NCBI GenBank assembly: GCA_001771975.1
Contig: MERE01000029.1
Span: 1-46,859 of the forward strand
Direction of reading: 5' to 3'
Source of the DNA: Betaproteobacteria bacterium RIFCSPLOWO2_02_FULL_68_150
GTDB taxonomy: Bacteria; Pseudomonadota; Gammaproteobacteria; Burkholderiales; SG8-39
DNA: 46,859 nucleotides
Shown here: in pieces, positions 22,470 through 31,355 of the stretch
Position numbering within the stretch: position 1 is the stretch's first letter
Layout: every line of letters starts with the position of its first letter
The notes under the pieces: model-generated
The model's database searches: none
The model's input: only the letters and a program-made list of their open reading frames with translations
Told to the model about the DNA's origin: nothing
Position numbers and translations under genes: made by a program

Positions 22470-24890
22470 GTGGGCGATTCGGAAAAGCAGCAGCAGGAAA
22501 GCGACGACTACGGCAGCGACGCCATCAAGGTGCTGAAAGGCCTCGATGCCGTGCGCAAGCGCCCCGGGATGTACATCGGCGACACTTCGGACGGCACGGG
22601 GCTGCATCACATGGTGTTCGAGGTGGTGGACAACGCCGTCGACGAAGCGCTCGGCGGCTTCTGCGACGAGATCATCGTCACCATTCATACCGACAACTCG
22701 ATTTCGGTGCTCGACAACGGCCGCGGCATCCCGACCGGCATCAAGGACGACGACGAACTCAAGCGCTCGGCCGCGGAAATCGTCATGACCGAATTGCATG
22801 CCGGGGGCAAGTTCGACAGCAATACCTACAAGGTGTCGGGCGGCCTGCACGGTGTGGGTGTCTCGGTGGTGAATGCGCTCTCGAGCTGGCTCAGGCTCAC
22901 CATCTGGCGCGACGGCAAGGTGCACCAGATCGAGTTCGCCGACGGCGCACCGACCGGCCCGCTGCGGGTCACCGGGCTCACCGAGCGGCGCGGCACCGAA
23001 GTGCACTTCCTCGCTTCGCGCTCCATGTTCGGCATCGTCGACTACCACTACGACATTCTGGCGCGACGCCTGCGTGAACTCTCGTTCCTCAATAACGGCA
23101 TCCGTATCGTGCTGATCGACCAACGCTCTGGAAAGGAGGAGAACTTCGCTTTTGCGGGCGGCGTGCGCGGCTTCGTGGAATACATGAACCGCTCCAAGTC
23201 GGTGCTCAACCCGAACGTATTTCAGGCCAGCGCCGAGAAAGAGGGCATCACGGTCGAGGTCGCCATGCAATGGAACGACACCTACCAGGAAAGCGTGTTG
23301 TGCTTCACCAACAACATTCCGCAGAAGGACGGCGGCACTCATCTCACCGGCCTGCGCGCCGCGATGACGCGAGTGCTGAACAAGTACATCGAGGAGCACG
23401 AGCTGGCGAAAAAGGCGCGCGTCGAGACTTCGGGCGACGACATGCGCGAAGGGCTCGCCTGCGTGCTTTCGGTCAAGGTGCCGGAGCCCAAGTTCTCCTC
23501 GCAAACGAAGGAAAAACTGGTTTCCTCGGAAGTGCGTCCCGTGGTCGAGGAAATCGTCGCCGAGAAGCTGCGCCAGTACCTGGACGAGCGGCCCGGCGAC
23601 GCGCGCACCATCACCATGAAGATCATCGATGCCGCGCGCGCGCGCGAAGCGGCGCGCAAGGCTCGCGAGATGACGCGACGCAAAGGCGTGCTCGATTCCA
23701 TGGGCTTGCCGGGCAAGCTGGCCGATTGTCAGGAGAAGGATCCGACTCGCTGCGAGCTGTATCTGGTGGAGGGCGATTCGGCAGGCGGCTCGGCGAAGCA
23801 GGGCCGCGACCGGCGCTTTCAGGCGATCCTGCCGCTGAAGGGCAAGATCCTCAACGTCGAGAAGGCGCGCTTCGACAAGCTGCTCGCTTCGGCCGAGATC
23901 GCGACGCTGATCACGGTGCTCGGCTGCGGCATCGGCAAGGAAGAGTACAACGCCGACAAGCTGCGCTATCACCGCATCATCATCATGACGGACGCCGATG
24001 TCGACGGCTCCCACATCCGCACGCTGTTGCTGACTTTCTTTTACCGCCAGATGCCCGAACTGGTCGAGCGCGGGCATATCTACATCGCGCAGCCGCCGCT
24101 CTACAAGGCGAAGCTCGGCAAGGACGAGCGCTACCTGAAGGACGAGCACGAGCTCGACGAGTTCACCTTGCGGCTCGCGCTCGTCGACGCAGCGCTCTAT
24201 CCGGCGGCGCGGCGCGAGCCGATCCGCGGCGACGCGCTCGCCGAACTGGCCAAGGCCTACCTGGTGACCGAAGCGGTGATCGATCGGGTTGCGCGCTGGA
24301 TTGACCGCGAAGCGGTGAATGCGATCCTGCGCGGCGTGCAGGTCGATCTGTCGCGACGCGACACGGCCGAGGCGTCGGCCGAGGCGCTGGCCGCCGCGCT
24401 GCCGGGCAACGGCGTGCGCGTGAGCGCCCATTTCGACGCCAAGACGGAGCGCTATCAAGTGCGCATCGAGCGCACGCGCCACGGCAACCTGCGGCTCACG
24501 GCGATCGATGCGGAGTTCGTCCATTCGGGCGACTACGCGCAGATCCGGCAGACCGCGGAGATGCTGCGCGGCCTGGTCGGCGTCGGTGCGTTCGTGCAAC
24601 GCGCCGAGAGGCGCCAGCCGGTGCGCGATTTCGGCGAAGCCATGAAATGGCTGCTCGCCGAGGTGCAGAAGTCGGTCAGCCTGCAGCGCTACAAGGGTCT
24701 GGGGGAAATGAATCCCGCGCAGCTCTGGGAGACCACCATGGACCCGCAGGCGCGACGGCTGCTCAAGGTGCAAATCGAAGACGGCATCGCTGCCGACGAG
24801 ATATTCACCAAACTGATGGGCGACGAAGTCGAGCCGCGCCGCGCGTTCATCGAAAGCAACGCGCTCGGCGTGCGCAACCTCGATATCTAG
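22470..24890 (+). CDS. gyrB: DNA gyrase subunit B
   Basis: GyrB is the ATPase subunit of gyrase, which introduces negative supercoils. It has 806 residues from GTG 22470, with GGAGA 10 bases upstream, giving VGDSEKQQQESDDYGSDAIK. The GHKL ATPase domain contains MYIGDTSDGTGLHH and VVDNAVDEALGG. The Toprim domain has EGDSAGGSA (Glu434) and the metal-binding DADVDGS from Asp508. An insert of about 160 residues before the C-terminal QRYKGLGEMNP motif is the Gram-negative type. The open frame upstream overlaps dnaN and is not used. Its TAG stop shares CTAG with the stop of topB on the other strand. Confidence 0.98.
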   Translation: MGDSEKQQQESDDYGSDAIKVLKGLDAVRKRPGMYIGDTSDGTGLHHMVFEVVDNAVDEALGGFCDEIIVTIHTDNSISVLDNGRGIPTGIKDDDELKRSAAEIVMTELHAGGKFDSNTYKVSGGLHGVGVSVVNALSSWLRLTIWRDGKVHQIEFADGAPTGPLRVTGLTERRGTEVHFLASRSMFGIVDYHYDILARRLRELSFLNNGIRIVLIDQRSGKEENFAFAGGVRGFVEYMNRSKSVLNPNVFQASAEKEGITVEVAMQWNDTYQESVLCFTNNIPQKDGGTHLTGLRAAMTRVLNKYIEEHELAKKARVETSGDDMREGLACVLSVKVPEPKFSSQTKEKLVSSEVRPVVEEIVAEKLRQYLDERPGDARTITMKIIDAARAREAARKAREMTRRKGVLDSMGLPGKLADCQEKDPTRCELYLVEGDSAGGSAKQGRDRRFQAILPLKGKILNVEKARFDKLLASAEIATLITVLGCGIGKEEYNADKLRYHRIIIMTDADVDGSHIRTLLLTFFYRQMPELVERGHIYIAQPPLYKAKLGKDERYLKDEHELDEFTLRLALVDAALYPAARREPIRGDALAELAKAYLVTEAVIDRVARWIDREAVNAILRGVQVDLSRRDTAEASAEALAAALPGNGVRVSAHFDAKTERYQVRIERTRHGNLRLTAIDAEFVHSGDYAQIRQTAEMLRGLVGVGAFVQRAERRQPVRDFGEAMKWLLAEVQKSVSLQRYKGLGEMNPAQLWETTMDPQARRLLKVQIEDGIAADEIFTKLMGDEVEPRRAFIESNALGVRNLDI

Positions 24891-27442
24891 GCAGCCCGCT
24901 TCTTGCGCGCCGGAGCCGTCGCGGCCGCTTTGCGCCGCTTGGGCGCAGTCCTGGGCTCGCCGCCGGCTGCCGACGCCGGGGCGGACGGCGCGGCCGCCTT
25001 GGCCGCAGCGCGTGCCACGAACTCGAAGCCGACGCGTCCTTCTCCGGTCTTGACGAGATAGGCCCTGAACGGCCGACCCTTGCGCGAGATAAAGCGTGTC
25101 AGCAACTCGGTTCTTCCGCTGGCGAGCAACTTCTCCATCTGCGCGCGCTCGATCGGCTGCTGCAAAATGATCTTGCCGGAGCGGAAGTCACAGCTCGGGG
25201 CGGCACCGACCGATTTCTCGCAAACGAAAGAAATACCGTGCTCATAGATCCCGGCGCCGCATTTCGGGCACGCGCCCAGGCTCGCCTGCACGCTGAAATC
25301 CGGCGGCGTCTCGCCCGCTGCGCTCGCTCCCGGTTGCCCGAAATCGAATTCGGTGCGCAGATCCGCCGACAGCCGGATGCCCGCGGCGAACGGCCTGCCG
25401 ATGCGGCTGCGGAATCCGGTCAGCGGCCCGATGTAGCGCTTGGTGATGAGCTCGGCAACCTCTTCAGGGGACCACTCGCGTCCGGAGATCACTTTCCAGA
25501 GCGAAAAATCGCAGCTCTGGCACTGGAAGCGGCGATAGTTCTCCTGCACCGGGCCGCCGCACTTCGGGCACGCTGCGGGCACGGTGGCAAACGCGGTTTC
25601 GGGAATCTCGCCGTTACGGATGCGCTCGACCATGTCGCGCGTCACCGACTCGATGTGCTCCATGAACTCCTCGCGCCGCAGCTTGCCGCCTTCCATCAGC
25701 TTCAGCTTGAATTCCCAGTCGCCGGTGAGCTCGGGCGAAGTGATTTCGTCGACGCCGAAATGGCGCAGCGCGAAAAAAAGCGAAAACGCCTTCGGCGTCG
25801 GCACCAGTTCGCGACCGGCGCGGTGCATGTATTCTTCCCAGATCAGTCCCTCGATCACCGCGGCGCGCGTCGCCGGGGTGCCGAGCCCCTTGGCCTGCAT
25901 GGCGGCGCGCAGCTCATCGTCTTCGACCAGCTTGCCGGCACCTTCCATTGCCGAAAGCAGCGTCGCCTCGGTGTAGCGTGCCGGCGGCTTGGTCCGGTTT
26001 GGCTGCACCGTCACCTCGCGCACGCGGGCCGGCTCCCGCGGCGCAATCGGGGGCAGATTCTCGTTCGATTCCTCGGCCGCGCGGCCGTAAACTGCGAGCC
26101 ATCCGGGATTCACCAGAACGCGGCCGTCGGTGCGAAAGCGGTGCTCGCCGACCTGCGTCTGGCGCGTGGTCTGCAGATATTCCGCGCTCGGGTAGAACGC
26201 CGCCAGAAAGCGCCGCACCACCATGTCGTAGAGCTTTGCTTCCGCCTCGCTCAGGTGGCGGGGAGTCTGCTGCGTGGGAATGATCGCGAAGTGGTCCGAC
26301 AGCTTGCTGTTGTCGAAGATGCGCCGGTTGGGCGCGACCCAGCCCCGCTTCAGCACCTGCTTGGCGAATTGGGCATAGGCCGATTCGGCGCCGAGCGCAT
26401 CCATCGTGCCCCTCACCGTGTCGAGGTAATCCTCGGGCAGCGCGCGCGAGTCGGTTCTCGGGTAAGTGAGCGCCTTGTGCTTCTCATAGAGCGCCTGGGC
26501 GAGTCCAAGCGTCGATTTCGCTGAAAAACCGAATCGGCCATTCGCTTCGCGCTGCAGGCTGGTGAGGTCGAACAGCAGCGGCGCCGCCTGGTTGGACGGG
26601 CGGGTGTCCTCGCTCACCTTGCCGCGGCCGCCGCGGCAGGCCGCGGCGATCGATTCGGCGACCGCCGCATCCCACAGGCGCTCAGGTTTTTGCTCCGCGT
26701 CGTCGTCCGTACGGGTGAACGCCGGATCAATCCAGCGCCCCGCATACTCGCCCGCGGCGATAGCGAAGCGCGCGTGCACTTCCCAGAAATCGCGCGCTAC
26801 GAAGCTGCGGATGCGTTCCTCGCGCTCGAGCAGGATGGCGAGCGTCGGCGTTTGCACGCGCCCGACGGTGGTGAGGTAGAAGCCGCCCTCCCTGGAATTG
26901 AACGCCGTCATGGCGCGCGTGCCATTGATGCCGACGAGCCAGTCCGCCTCGGAGCGGCACTTGGCGGCATCGGCCAGCGACAGCAGCTCGCGGTCGGGGC
27001 GCAATTTCGCGAAGCCTTCGCGGATCGCGGCTGGGGTCATCGACTGCAGCCAGAGGCGTTCGATCGGCTTCCTGCTGCGCGCGTGCTGCACGATGTAGCG
27101 GAAAATCAGCTCGCCCTCGCGGCCGGCGTCGCAGGCGTTGATCAGGCCCGAGACATCCTTGCGTTTCATGAGCTTCAGCAGCAGGTTGAGCCGCTGCGCG
27201 CCGCGCTCGATCGGCGACAGCTCGAAGTGAGGCGGGATCACCGGCAGACGCGCGAACGACCACTTGCCCTTCTTGACGTCGAACGGTGCCGGGACCGCGA
27301 GCTCGAGCAGATGACCGACCGCCGACGAGACCACGTAGTGGTCGCCTTCGAAATAGTCGCCCTTGCGCGAGAAACCGCCCAGCGCGCGCGCAATGTCCGC
27401 TGCGACCGATGGCTTTTCCGCGACGATGAGTTTCTTGGCCAT
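24887..27442 (-). CDS. topB: DNA topoisomerase III
   Basis: TopB is a type IA topoisomerase that passes single strands and resolves replication or recombination intermediates. It has 851 residues from the ATG at 27442, giving MAKKLIVAEKPSVAADIARA; the frame is open 9 codons further but without support. The Toprim acidic motif (CDAGREGELIFRYI) is present, and the catalytic tyrosine is Tyr327 in LTYPRTDSRALP, almost the same number as in E. coli TopB. The C-terminus has two Cys-rich zinc-binding segments (CPKCGGPVQENYRRFQCQSC and CPKCGAGIYEHG...CEK...SCDF) and an Ala/Lys-rich basic tail. It is convergent with gyrB, overlapping by 4 bases. Confidence 0.95.
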   Translation of the reverse strand: MAKKLIVAEKPSVAADIARALGGFSRKGDYFEGDHYVVSSAVGHLLELAVPAPFDVKKGKWSFARLPVIPPHFELSPIERGAQRLNLLLKLMKRKDVSGLINACDAGREGELIFRYIVQHARSRKPIERLWLQSMTPAAIREGFAKLRPDRELLSLADAAKCRSEADWLVGINGTRAMTAFNSREGGFYLTTVGRVQTPTLAILLEREERIRSFVARDFWEVHARFAIAAGEYAGRWIDPAFTRTDDDAEQKPERLWDAAVAESIAAACRGGRGKVSEDTRPSNQAAPLLFDLTSLQREANGRFGFSAKSTLGLAQALYEKHKALTYPRTDSRALPEDYLDTVRGTMDALGAESAYAQFAKQVLKRGWVAPNRRIFDNSKLSDHFAIIPTQQTPRHLSEAEAKLYDMVVRRFLAAFYPSAEYLQTTRQTQVGEHRFRTDGRVLVNPGWLAVYGRAAEESNENLPPIAPREPARVREVTVQPNRTKPPARYTEATLLSAMEGAGKLVEDDELRAAMQAKGLGTPATRAAVIEGLIWEEYMHRAGRELVPTPKAFSLFFALRHFGVDEITSPELTGDWEFKLKLMEGGKLRREEFMEHIESVTRDMVERIRNGEIPETAFATVPAACPKCGGPVQENYRRFQCQSCDFSLWKVISGREWSPEEVAELITKRYIGPLTGFRSRIGRPFAAGIRLSADLRTEFDFGQPGASAAGETPPDFSVQASLGACPKCGAGIYEHGISFVCEKSVGAAPSCDFRSGKIILQQPIERAQMEKLLASGRTELLTRFISRKGRPFRAYLVKTGEGRVGFEFVARAAAKAAAPSAPASAAGGEPRTAPKRRKAAATAPARKKRAA

Positions 27443-27456
27443 GCGAAAGGCCGCAG

Positions 27457-27486
27457 AGGATACTCGCAAAGACAGCGCCGGTACAA
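27457..27486 (-). promoter_or_regulatory. Predicted topB promoter
   Basis: On the minus strand TTGTAC (27486-27481) and TATCCT (27462-27457) are separated by 18 bases. The predicted start near 27450 leaves only about 8 bases before the topB ATG, with no Shine-Dalgarno. Confidence 0.45.
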
Positions 27487-27534
27487 CCGCGGCTCGACGC
27501 GAGGTGGCGCGAGGTGCGCGCCAGGCGAAGACCG

Positions 27535-28635
27535 TCAGCTCAGGCGCTGGTACAGGCCGCCGGGCAATGCCGACACGCGGCCGTCAAGCTCAAGGCGCAG
27601 CAGCTCCGCGGTGACGCGCTCGGCCGGCAGGCCGGCGCGCGCGCACAACGCATCGATGTCCACAGGGTCGAAGCCCAAGTGCGGCAGCAGCGGCGATTCC
27701 GGCTCCATGGCGGGCGCGAAAGGCGGCCGGGCGCCCCGCGATGCCGCTTCAACGGCGCGCCCGTATACCGCGAGTTCGGCGAGCACGTCCTCTGCCGTCT
27801 CGACGAGTTTGGCGCCGGACTTGATGAGCGCGTGGCAACCCCTGGAAAGCGGCGAATGAATCGACCCCGGGATGGCAAACACTTCCCGGCCTTGTTCCGC
27901 GGCGGCACGCGCCGTGATCAGGGAACCCGAAGCCAACGCCGCCTCGACCACAAGGCAACCGTGCGCCAATCCGCTGATCAGGCGATTGCGGCGCGGGAAA
28001 TTCTGTCGCAGCGAAGGCGTTGCCAGAGGCAGTTCCGACAGAAGCAGCCCTTCAGCCGCGATGCGCTCCGCCAGGGCGTGGTTTCGCGCCGGGTAGATGC
28101 GGTCAATTCCCGTGCCGAGCACCGCGATCGTTGACCCTGCTGCAGCGAGCCCACCGAGGTGTGCAGCCGCATCGATACCCAGCGCGAGGCCCGAAACGAT
28201 GGTCAGGCCTGCCGCGCTGAAGGCGCGCGCGAACAGCTCTGCATTGCTCGATCCTTGCGCCGTCGCATTGCGGCTGCCGACCACGGCGAGCGCAGGCCGG
28301 TTGAGCAGATCGACGCGGCCGTTACAGTACAGTACGGGTGGCGGGTCGTGGATTTCGAGCAGCAGCTTGGGGTAGGTGGCGTCGGCCAGCGTCACCACCC
28401 CGTGAGCGGGTGCCTGTTCCCAACGGAGCGTTTGTTCGACTGCGCGCGCGACGCCGGCGGAGTTCAGCGCGTCGATCACGGTCCCCGGCAGGTAGCGCTC
28501 GAGCCGGGAACGATCAGCGCCGACCAAATTTTCCGGAAGCCCGAAATCCGCGAGCAGCCGGCGCAGGGTCGCTGCACCAATACCGGGCGTGAGCGCGAGT
28601 TGCAGCCAGCTTGCGAGCCCGCGATCCTCGGTCAT
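27535..28635 (-). CDS. dprA: DNA processing protein DprA (Smf)
   Basis: DprA binds incoming single-stranded DNA during natural transformation and loads RecA on it; it is also kept in bacteria with no known competence. It has 366 residues. The Rossmann-like core has VVGSRNATAQG, IVSGLALGIDAAAHLGGLAA and VLGTGIDRIYPARNHALAER, then FPRRNRLISGLAHGCLVVEA. An N-terminal SAM-like helical region and a C-terminal winged-helix (GFDPVDIDALCARAGLPAER) are present, so the domain set is complete. It lies upstream of topB on the same strand. Confidence 0.95.
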   Translation of the reverse strand: MTEDRGLASWLQLALTPGIGAATLRRLLADFGLPENLVGADRSRLERYLPGTVIDALNSAGVARAVEQTLRWEQAPAHGVVTLADATYPKLLLEIHDPPPVLYCNGRVDLLNRPALAVVGSRNATAQGSSNAELFARAFSAAGLTIVSGLALGIDAAAHLGGLAAAGSTIAVLGTGIDRIYPARNHALAERIAAEGLLLSELPLATPSLRQNFPRRNRLISGLAHGCLVVEAALASGSLITARAAAEQGREVFAIPGSIHSPLSRGCHALIKSGAKLVETAEDVLAELAVYGRAVEAASRGARPPFAPAMEPESPLLPHLGFDPVDIDALCARAGLPAERVTAELLRLELDGRVSALPGGLYQRLS

Positions 28636-28691
28636 GACTCGCGGCCGACGGGGCTAGCCGCCAGACCCTGGCTTGCCGTGCCGTCCTGCCC

Positions 28692-29753
28692 TTAAGGGGT
28701 CTGGACCAGATCGTGCGCGCGCACGGGCTGCGAGGCTTGCATCACGAGTGCATAGGAAACGCGATCGAAGACTCGAAATACGAACGCGAGCCCATAGCGG
28801 TCGCCCGGCACGGTGATCATCGAGTCGGGCGAGCCCTTGGGGCGGGTTGCGTCGGCCACCTGCATTTCATCGCGATAGATCGCGAGCACGTGACCCACGC
28901 TGACCCCGTCGGCCTTGCCGCGATTCAGCGTTACGATCGAATGCTTGCCGGCTTCACCGACCTTGGCGATCCCGCCATAAATGGACATCACACGGCCCTT
29001 GAGGAGCGTCGCCGGCGCGTGCGGTGCGTAATCGACGATCTGCAGGCCGCCCGCAGGAACCAGGCGGTCGCCGATGCCGATCTCCCGGGTGACGCTCGTG
29101 AGCACGACCTTGGCCGGGTCTCCCGTTCGCAGCACGCGCGCCATGCCGAGATAGATGGCTTCGTAGCCAAGCGTGAGCTGTGTATCGGGGTCGATCAGTG
29201 GCGCGCCGCGGCGGTAGATGAGCCACGACAGTTCCTTCGAGTCGCCAATTCCGCGCGCATAGGCCACGCCCCCGTTGCCTAGCAAGACGCGGCCGTCTTC
29301 AGCGGCGACGATGCTCGGCGCGCGGTCCAGCCCATCGGGTTCTATCACCAGGGGCCGGCTCAGGAACGGCTCGATGAGGTGCGGCGGGATGCTGGGAATC
29401 GCGCCCTTGGATGTGGCTTCGGCACGCACGCGCGGCGACAGCTTCACGGTGTCGTCCAGCGCCAGCCGCCCGCGGCTGCGGTCAAGCACGATCACGTTGC
29501 CGGGGTAAATTCGGTGCGGATTCTTGATCTGATCTTTATTCAGGTTCCACAACTCCGGCCAGCGCCAGGGCGAATCCGTGAAGCGCTCGGCGATTCCCCA
29601 GAGCGTGTCGCCGCGCACCACCGTATAGCGATCCGGGGCGTCCGATTTGAACGCTAGTGCGGTTTTGGGGGCCTGCGCCCAAGTCCCGCCCGCTGCCAGG
29701 CTGAGCAGGGCAAAAAGGGTCAATGTGATAAACTTGGCGCTCTGTAGGTGCAT
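28692..29753 (-). CDS. Secreted LysM-domain protein
   Basis: This is a 353-residue exported protein of unknown exact role, probably peptidoglycan-associated. From the ATG at 29753 it has a signal peptide (MHLQSAKFITLTLFALLSLA, cleavage likely after GTWAQA) and a LysM domain at about residues 45-95 (YTVVRGDTLWGIAERFTDSP, then ELWNLNKDQIKNPHRIYPGN). The rest, about 250 residues, is beta-rich and without a motif I recognise. The frame is open to 29825 but this would put 24 residues before the signal peptide. Similar genes commonly stand between dprA and def in betaproteobacteria. Confidence 0.88.
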   Translation of the reverse strand: MHLQSAKFITLTLFALLSLAAGGTWAQAPKTALAFKSDAPDRYTVVRGDTLWGIAERFTDSPWRWPELWNLNKDQIKNPHRIYPGNVIVLDRSRGRLALDDTVKLSPRVRAEATSKGAIPSIPPHLIEPFLSRPLVIEPDGLDRAPSIVAAEDGRVLLGNGGVAYARGIGDSKELSWLIYRRGAPLIDPDTQLTLGYEAIYLGMARVLRTGDPAKVVLTSVTREIGIGDRLVPAGGLQIVDYAPHAPATLLKGRVMSIYGGIAKVGEAGKHSIVTLNRGKADGVSVGHVLAIYRDEMQVADATRPKGSPDSMITVPGDRYGLAFVFRVFDRVSYALVMQASQPVRAHDLVQTP

Positions 29754-29891
29754 GCGGCCCCCCGTTCGTAGGCTGACGTTCCCGGGCTGGGTTGAAAATG
29801 ATTGTTGGCGACCCAAATGTAGCACAAAGGTTTAGGCGTTGTCTGAAATAGTGCATGTAATCCTTTCAATAGGCAAGTGATTTACTGATTC
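29754..29891. other. Divergent intergenic region between LysM gene and def
   Basis: This 138-base gap is more AT-rich than its surroundings and must hold promoters for both directions. I see possible minus-strand elements TTGTGC (29827-29822) with AATCAT about 18 bases on, and for def only weak matches (TGTAAT at 29856-29861). No hairpin or long repeat was found. Confidence 0.4.
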
Positions 29892-30395
29892 ATGGCGATT
29901 CTCAACATCCTGCGCTACCCGGATGCGCGGCTTCACAAGGTTGCATTGCCGGTGACCGTCTTTGACGAGTCTTTGCGCGTCTTGGTGCGCGACCTGACCG
30001 AGACCATGTATGCCGCTCCTGGCGTCGGGTTGGCTGCTACCCAGGTGGATGTTCACAGGCAGGTCATCGTGGTCGACGTGTCAGAGCGGCGCGATTCGCC
30101 GGTCGTGCTGGTCAATCCGGATGTCGTCGAAGCCTCCGGTGTTTCGGATATCGAGGAAGGCTGCCTGTCGGTTCCCGGCATCTATGAAACGGTGGAACGG
30201 GCCGAACGCGTGCGCGTCCGCGGCTACGACCAGAGCGGAAAGTCCTTTACGCTCGAGGCTCAGGGCCTGCTCTCGGTCTGCATTCAGCACGAGATGGACC
30301 ACCTGAGAGGCAAGGTCTTCGTCGAATACCTGTCGCCCCTCAAGCAGCAACGAATCCGCAGCAAGCTCGCCAAGCAGTTGCGCAAGAGCGCCTGA
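29892..30395 (+). CDS. def: Peptide deformylase
   Basis: This is the metal-dependent hydrolase that removes the formyl group from N-terminal formyl-Met of new proteins. It has 167 residues, a normal length. All three motifs are visible: GVGLAATQVD, EEGCLSVPG with the metal-ligand Cys, and QHEMDHLRGKVF with catalytic Glu134. The ATG at 29892 gives MAILNILRYPDARL, the standard start. It is followed by fmt, whose product performs the opposite reaction on initiator tRNA. Confidence 0.98.
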   Translation: MAILNILRYPDARLHKVALPVTVFDESLRVLVRDLTETMYAAPGVGLAATQVDVHRQVIVVDVSERRDSPVVLVNPDVVEASGVSDIEEGCLSVPGIYETVERAERVRVRGYDQSGKSFTLEAQGLLSVCIQHEMDHLRGKVFVEYLSPLKQQRIRSKLAKQLRKSA

Positions 30396-30422
30396 GCCCT
30401 GCTCGCGGCAGGTGCGGCGACG

Positions 30423-31355
30423 ATGCGCATTGTGTTCGCTGGCACTCCCGAATTTGCGGCGCGCTCGCTTGCCGCGCTACTCGCATCGGGACACGACGTT
30501 GCGCTTGCGCTTACACAGCCGGAGCGGCCGGCGGCGCGTGGCTTGAAGCCGGTCTCGGGGGCCGTGCAGCGGCTTGCCGAGCAGCGCGGGATCCCGACCT
30601 ATCGGCCGGCCAGCCTCAAGCCGCCGGAGGTGCAGGAGCGGATCGCCGCCGCGCACCCTGAGGTGTTCGTAGTCGCCGCTTACGGCCTGATCCTGCCGCA
30701 GGCGCTGCTCGACATCGCAGCGCGCGGTGCGCTCAACATTCACGCCTCCCTGCTGCCGCGCTGGCGCGGTGCGGCACCGATCCAGCGCGCGATCCTCGCC
30801 GGCGACCGCGAGACTGGAATCACGATCATGCAGATGGACGACGGGCTGGATACGGGACCGATTCTCTTGCAGCACGCGCTTGCGGTGACCGCAGACGACG
30901 ATTCGCAAACGCTGCATGATCGGCTCGCCGAGCTGGGAGCAACCCTGATCGTGGCCGCGCTCGATGCGCTCGCCCGGGGCGAGGCCCGCATTACGCCGCA
31001 GCCTCTGAAGGGCGTGAGCTACGCATCGAAGATCGGCAAGGACGAGGCATTGCTGGACTGGAGCCGTCCCGCGGTCGAACTGGAGCGCGCCATTCGCGCG
31101 TTCCGCCCTGCACCCGGAGCCCGGACCACGTTGCGCGGCCTAGCCCTCAAGATCTGGTCGGCGCGCAGCGCCGCAGGCGAGGGCGCGCCGGGGACGGTGC
31201 TCGAGCCCGGTAGCGCAGCCCTGCGCATCGCCTGCGGCGACGGTGCGCTCGAGGTCCTCGAATTGCAGCGACCCGGCGGGCGGCGACTTGCCGCCCGCGA
31301 ATTCCTGCGCGGCTTTGCGGTTCGCGTGGGCGAACGTTTTGGCGCCGCTCGCTGA
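30423..31355 (+). CDS. fmt: Methionyl-tRNA formyltransferase
   Basis: This enzyme transfers a formyl group from 10-formyl-tetrahydrofolate to Met-tRNAfMet for translation initiation. It has 310 residues. The N-terminal Rossmann domain has MRIVFAGTPEFAARSLAALL; the active-site region is LNIHASLLPRWRGAAPIQRA followed by ETGITIMQMDDGLDTGPIL. The C-terminal OB-like domain has ASKIGKDEALLDWSRPAVEL. It is in the usual def-fmt-rsmB run; the rsmB start appears to lie inside its last 17 bases. Confidence 0.98.
   Translation: MRIVFAGTPEFAARSLAALLASGHDVALALTQPERPAARGLKPVSGAVQRLAEQRGIPTYRPASLKPPEVQERIAAAHPEVFVVAAYGLILPQALLDIAARGALNIHASLLPRWRGAAPIQRAILAGDRETGITIMQMDDGLDTGPILLQHALAVTADDDSQTLHDRLAELGATLIVAALDALARGEARITPQPLKGVSYASKIGKDEALLDWSRPAVELERAIRAFRPAPGARTTLRGLALKIWSARSAAGEGAPGTVLEPGSAALRIACGDGALEVLELQRPGGRRLAAREFLRGFAVRVGERFGAAR

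Noticed and set aside
22428..24773. 781-codon minus-strand frame opposite gyrB
   Set aside because: It is an antisense shadow of gyrB with the same His/Arg/Leu composition as the other shadow frames.
29754..29825. 24-residue upstream extension of the LysM protein
   Set aside because: It would bury the clear signal peptide behind a polar stretch; the ATG at 29753 gives a normal exported protein.
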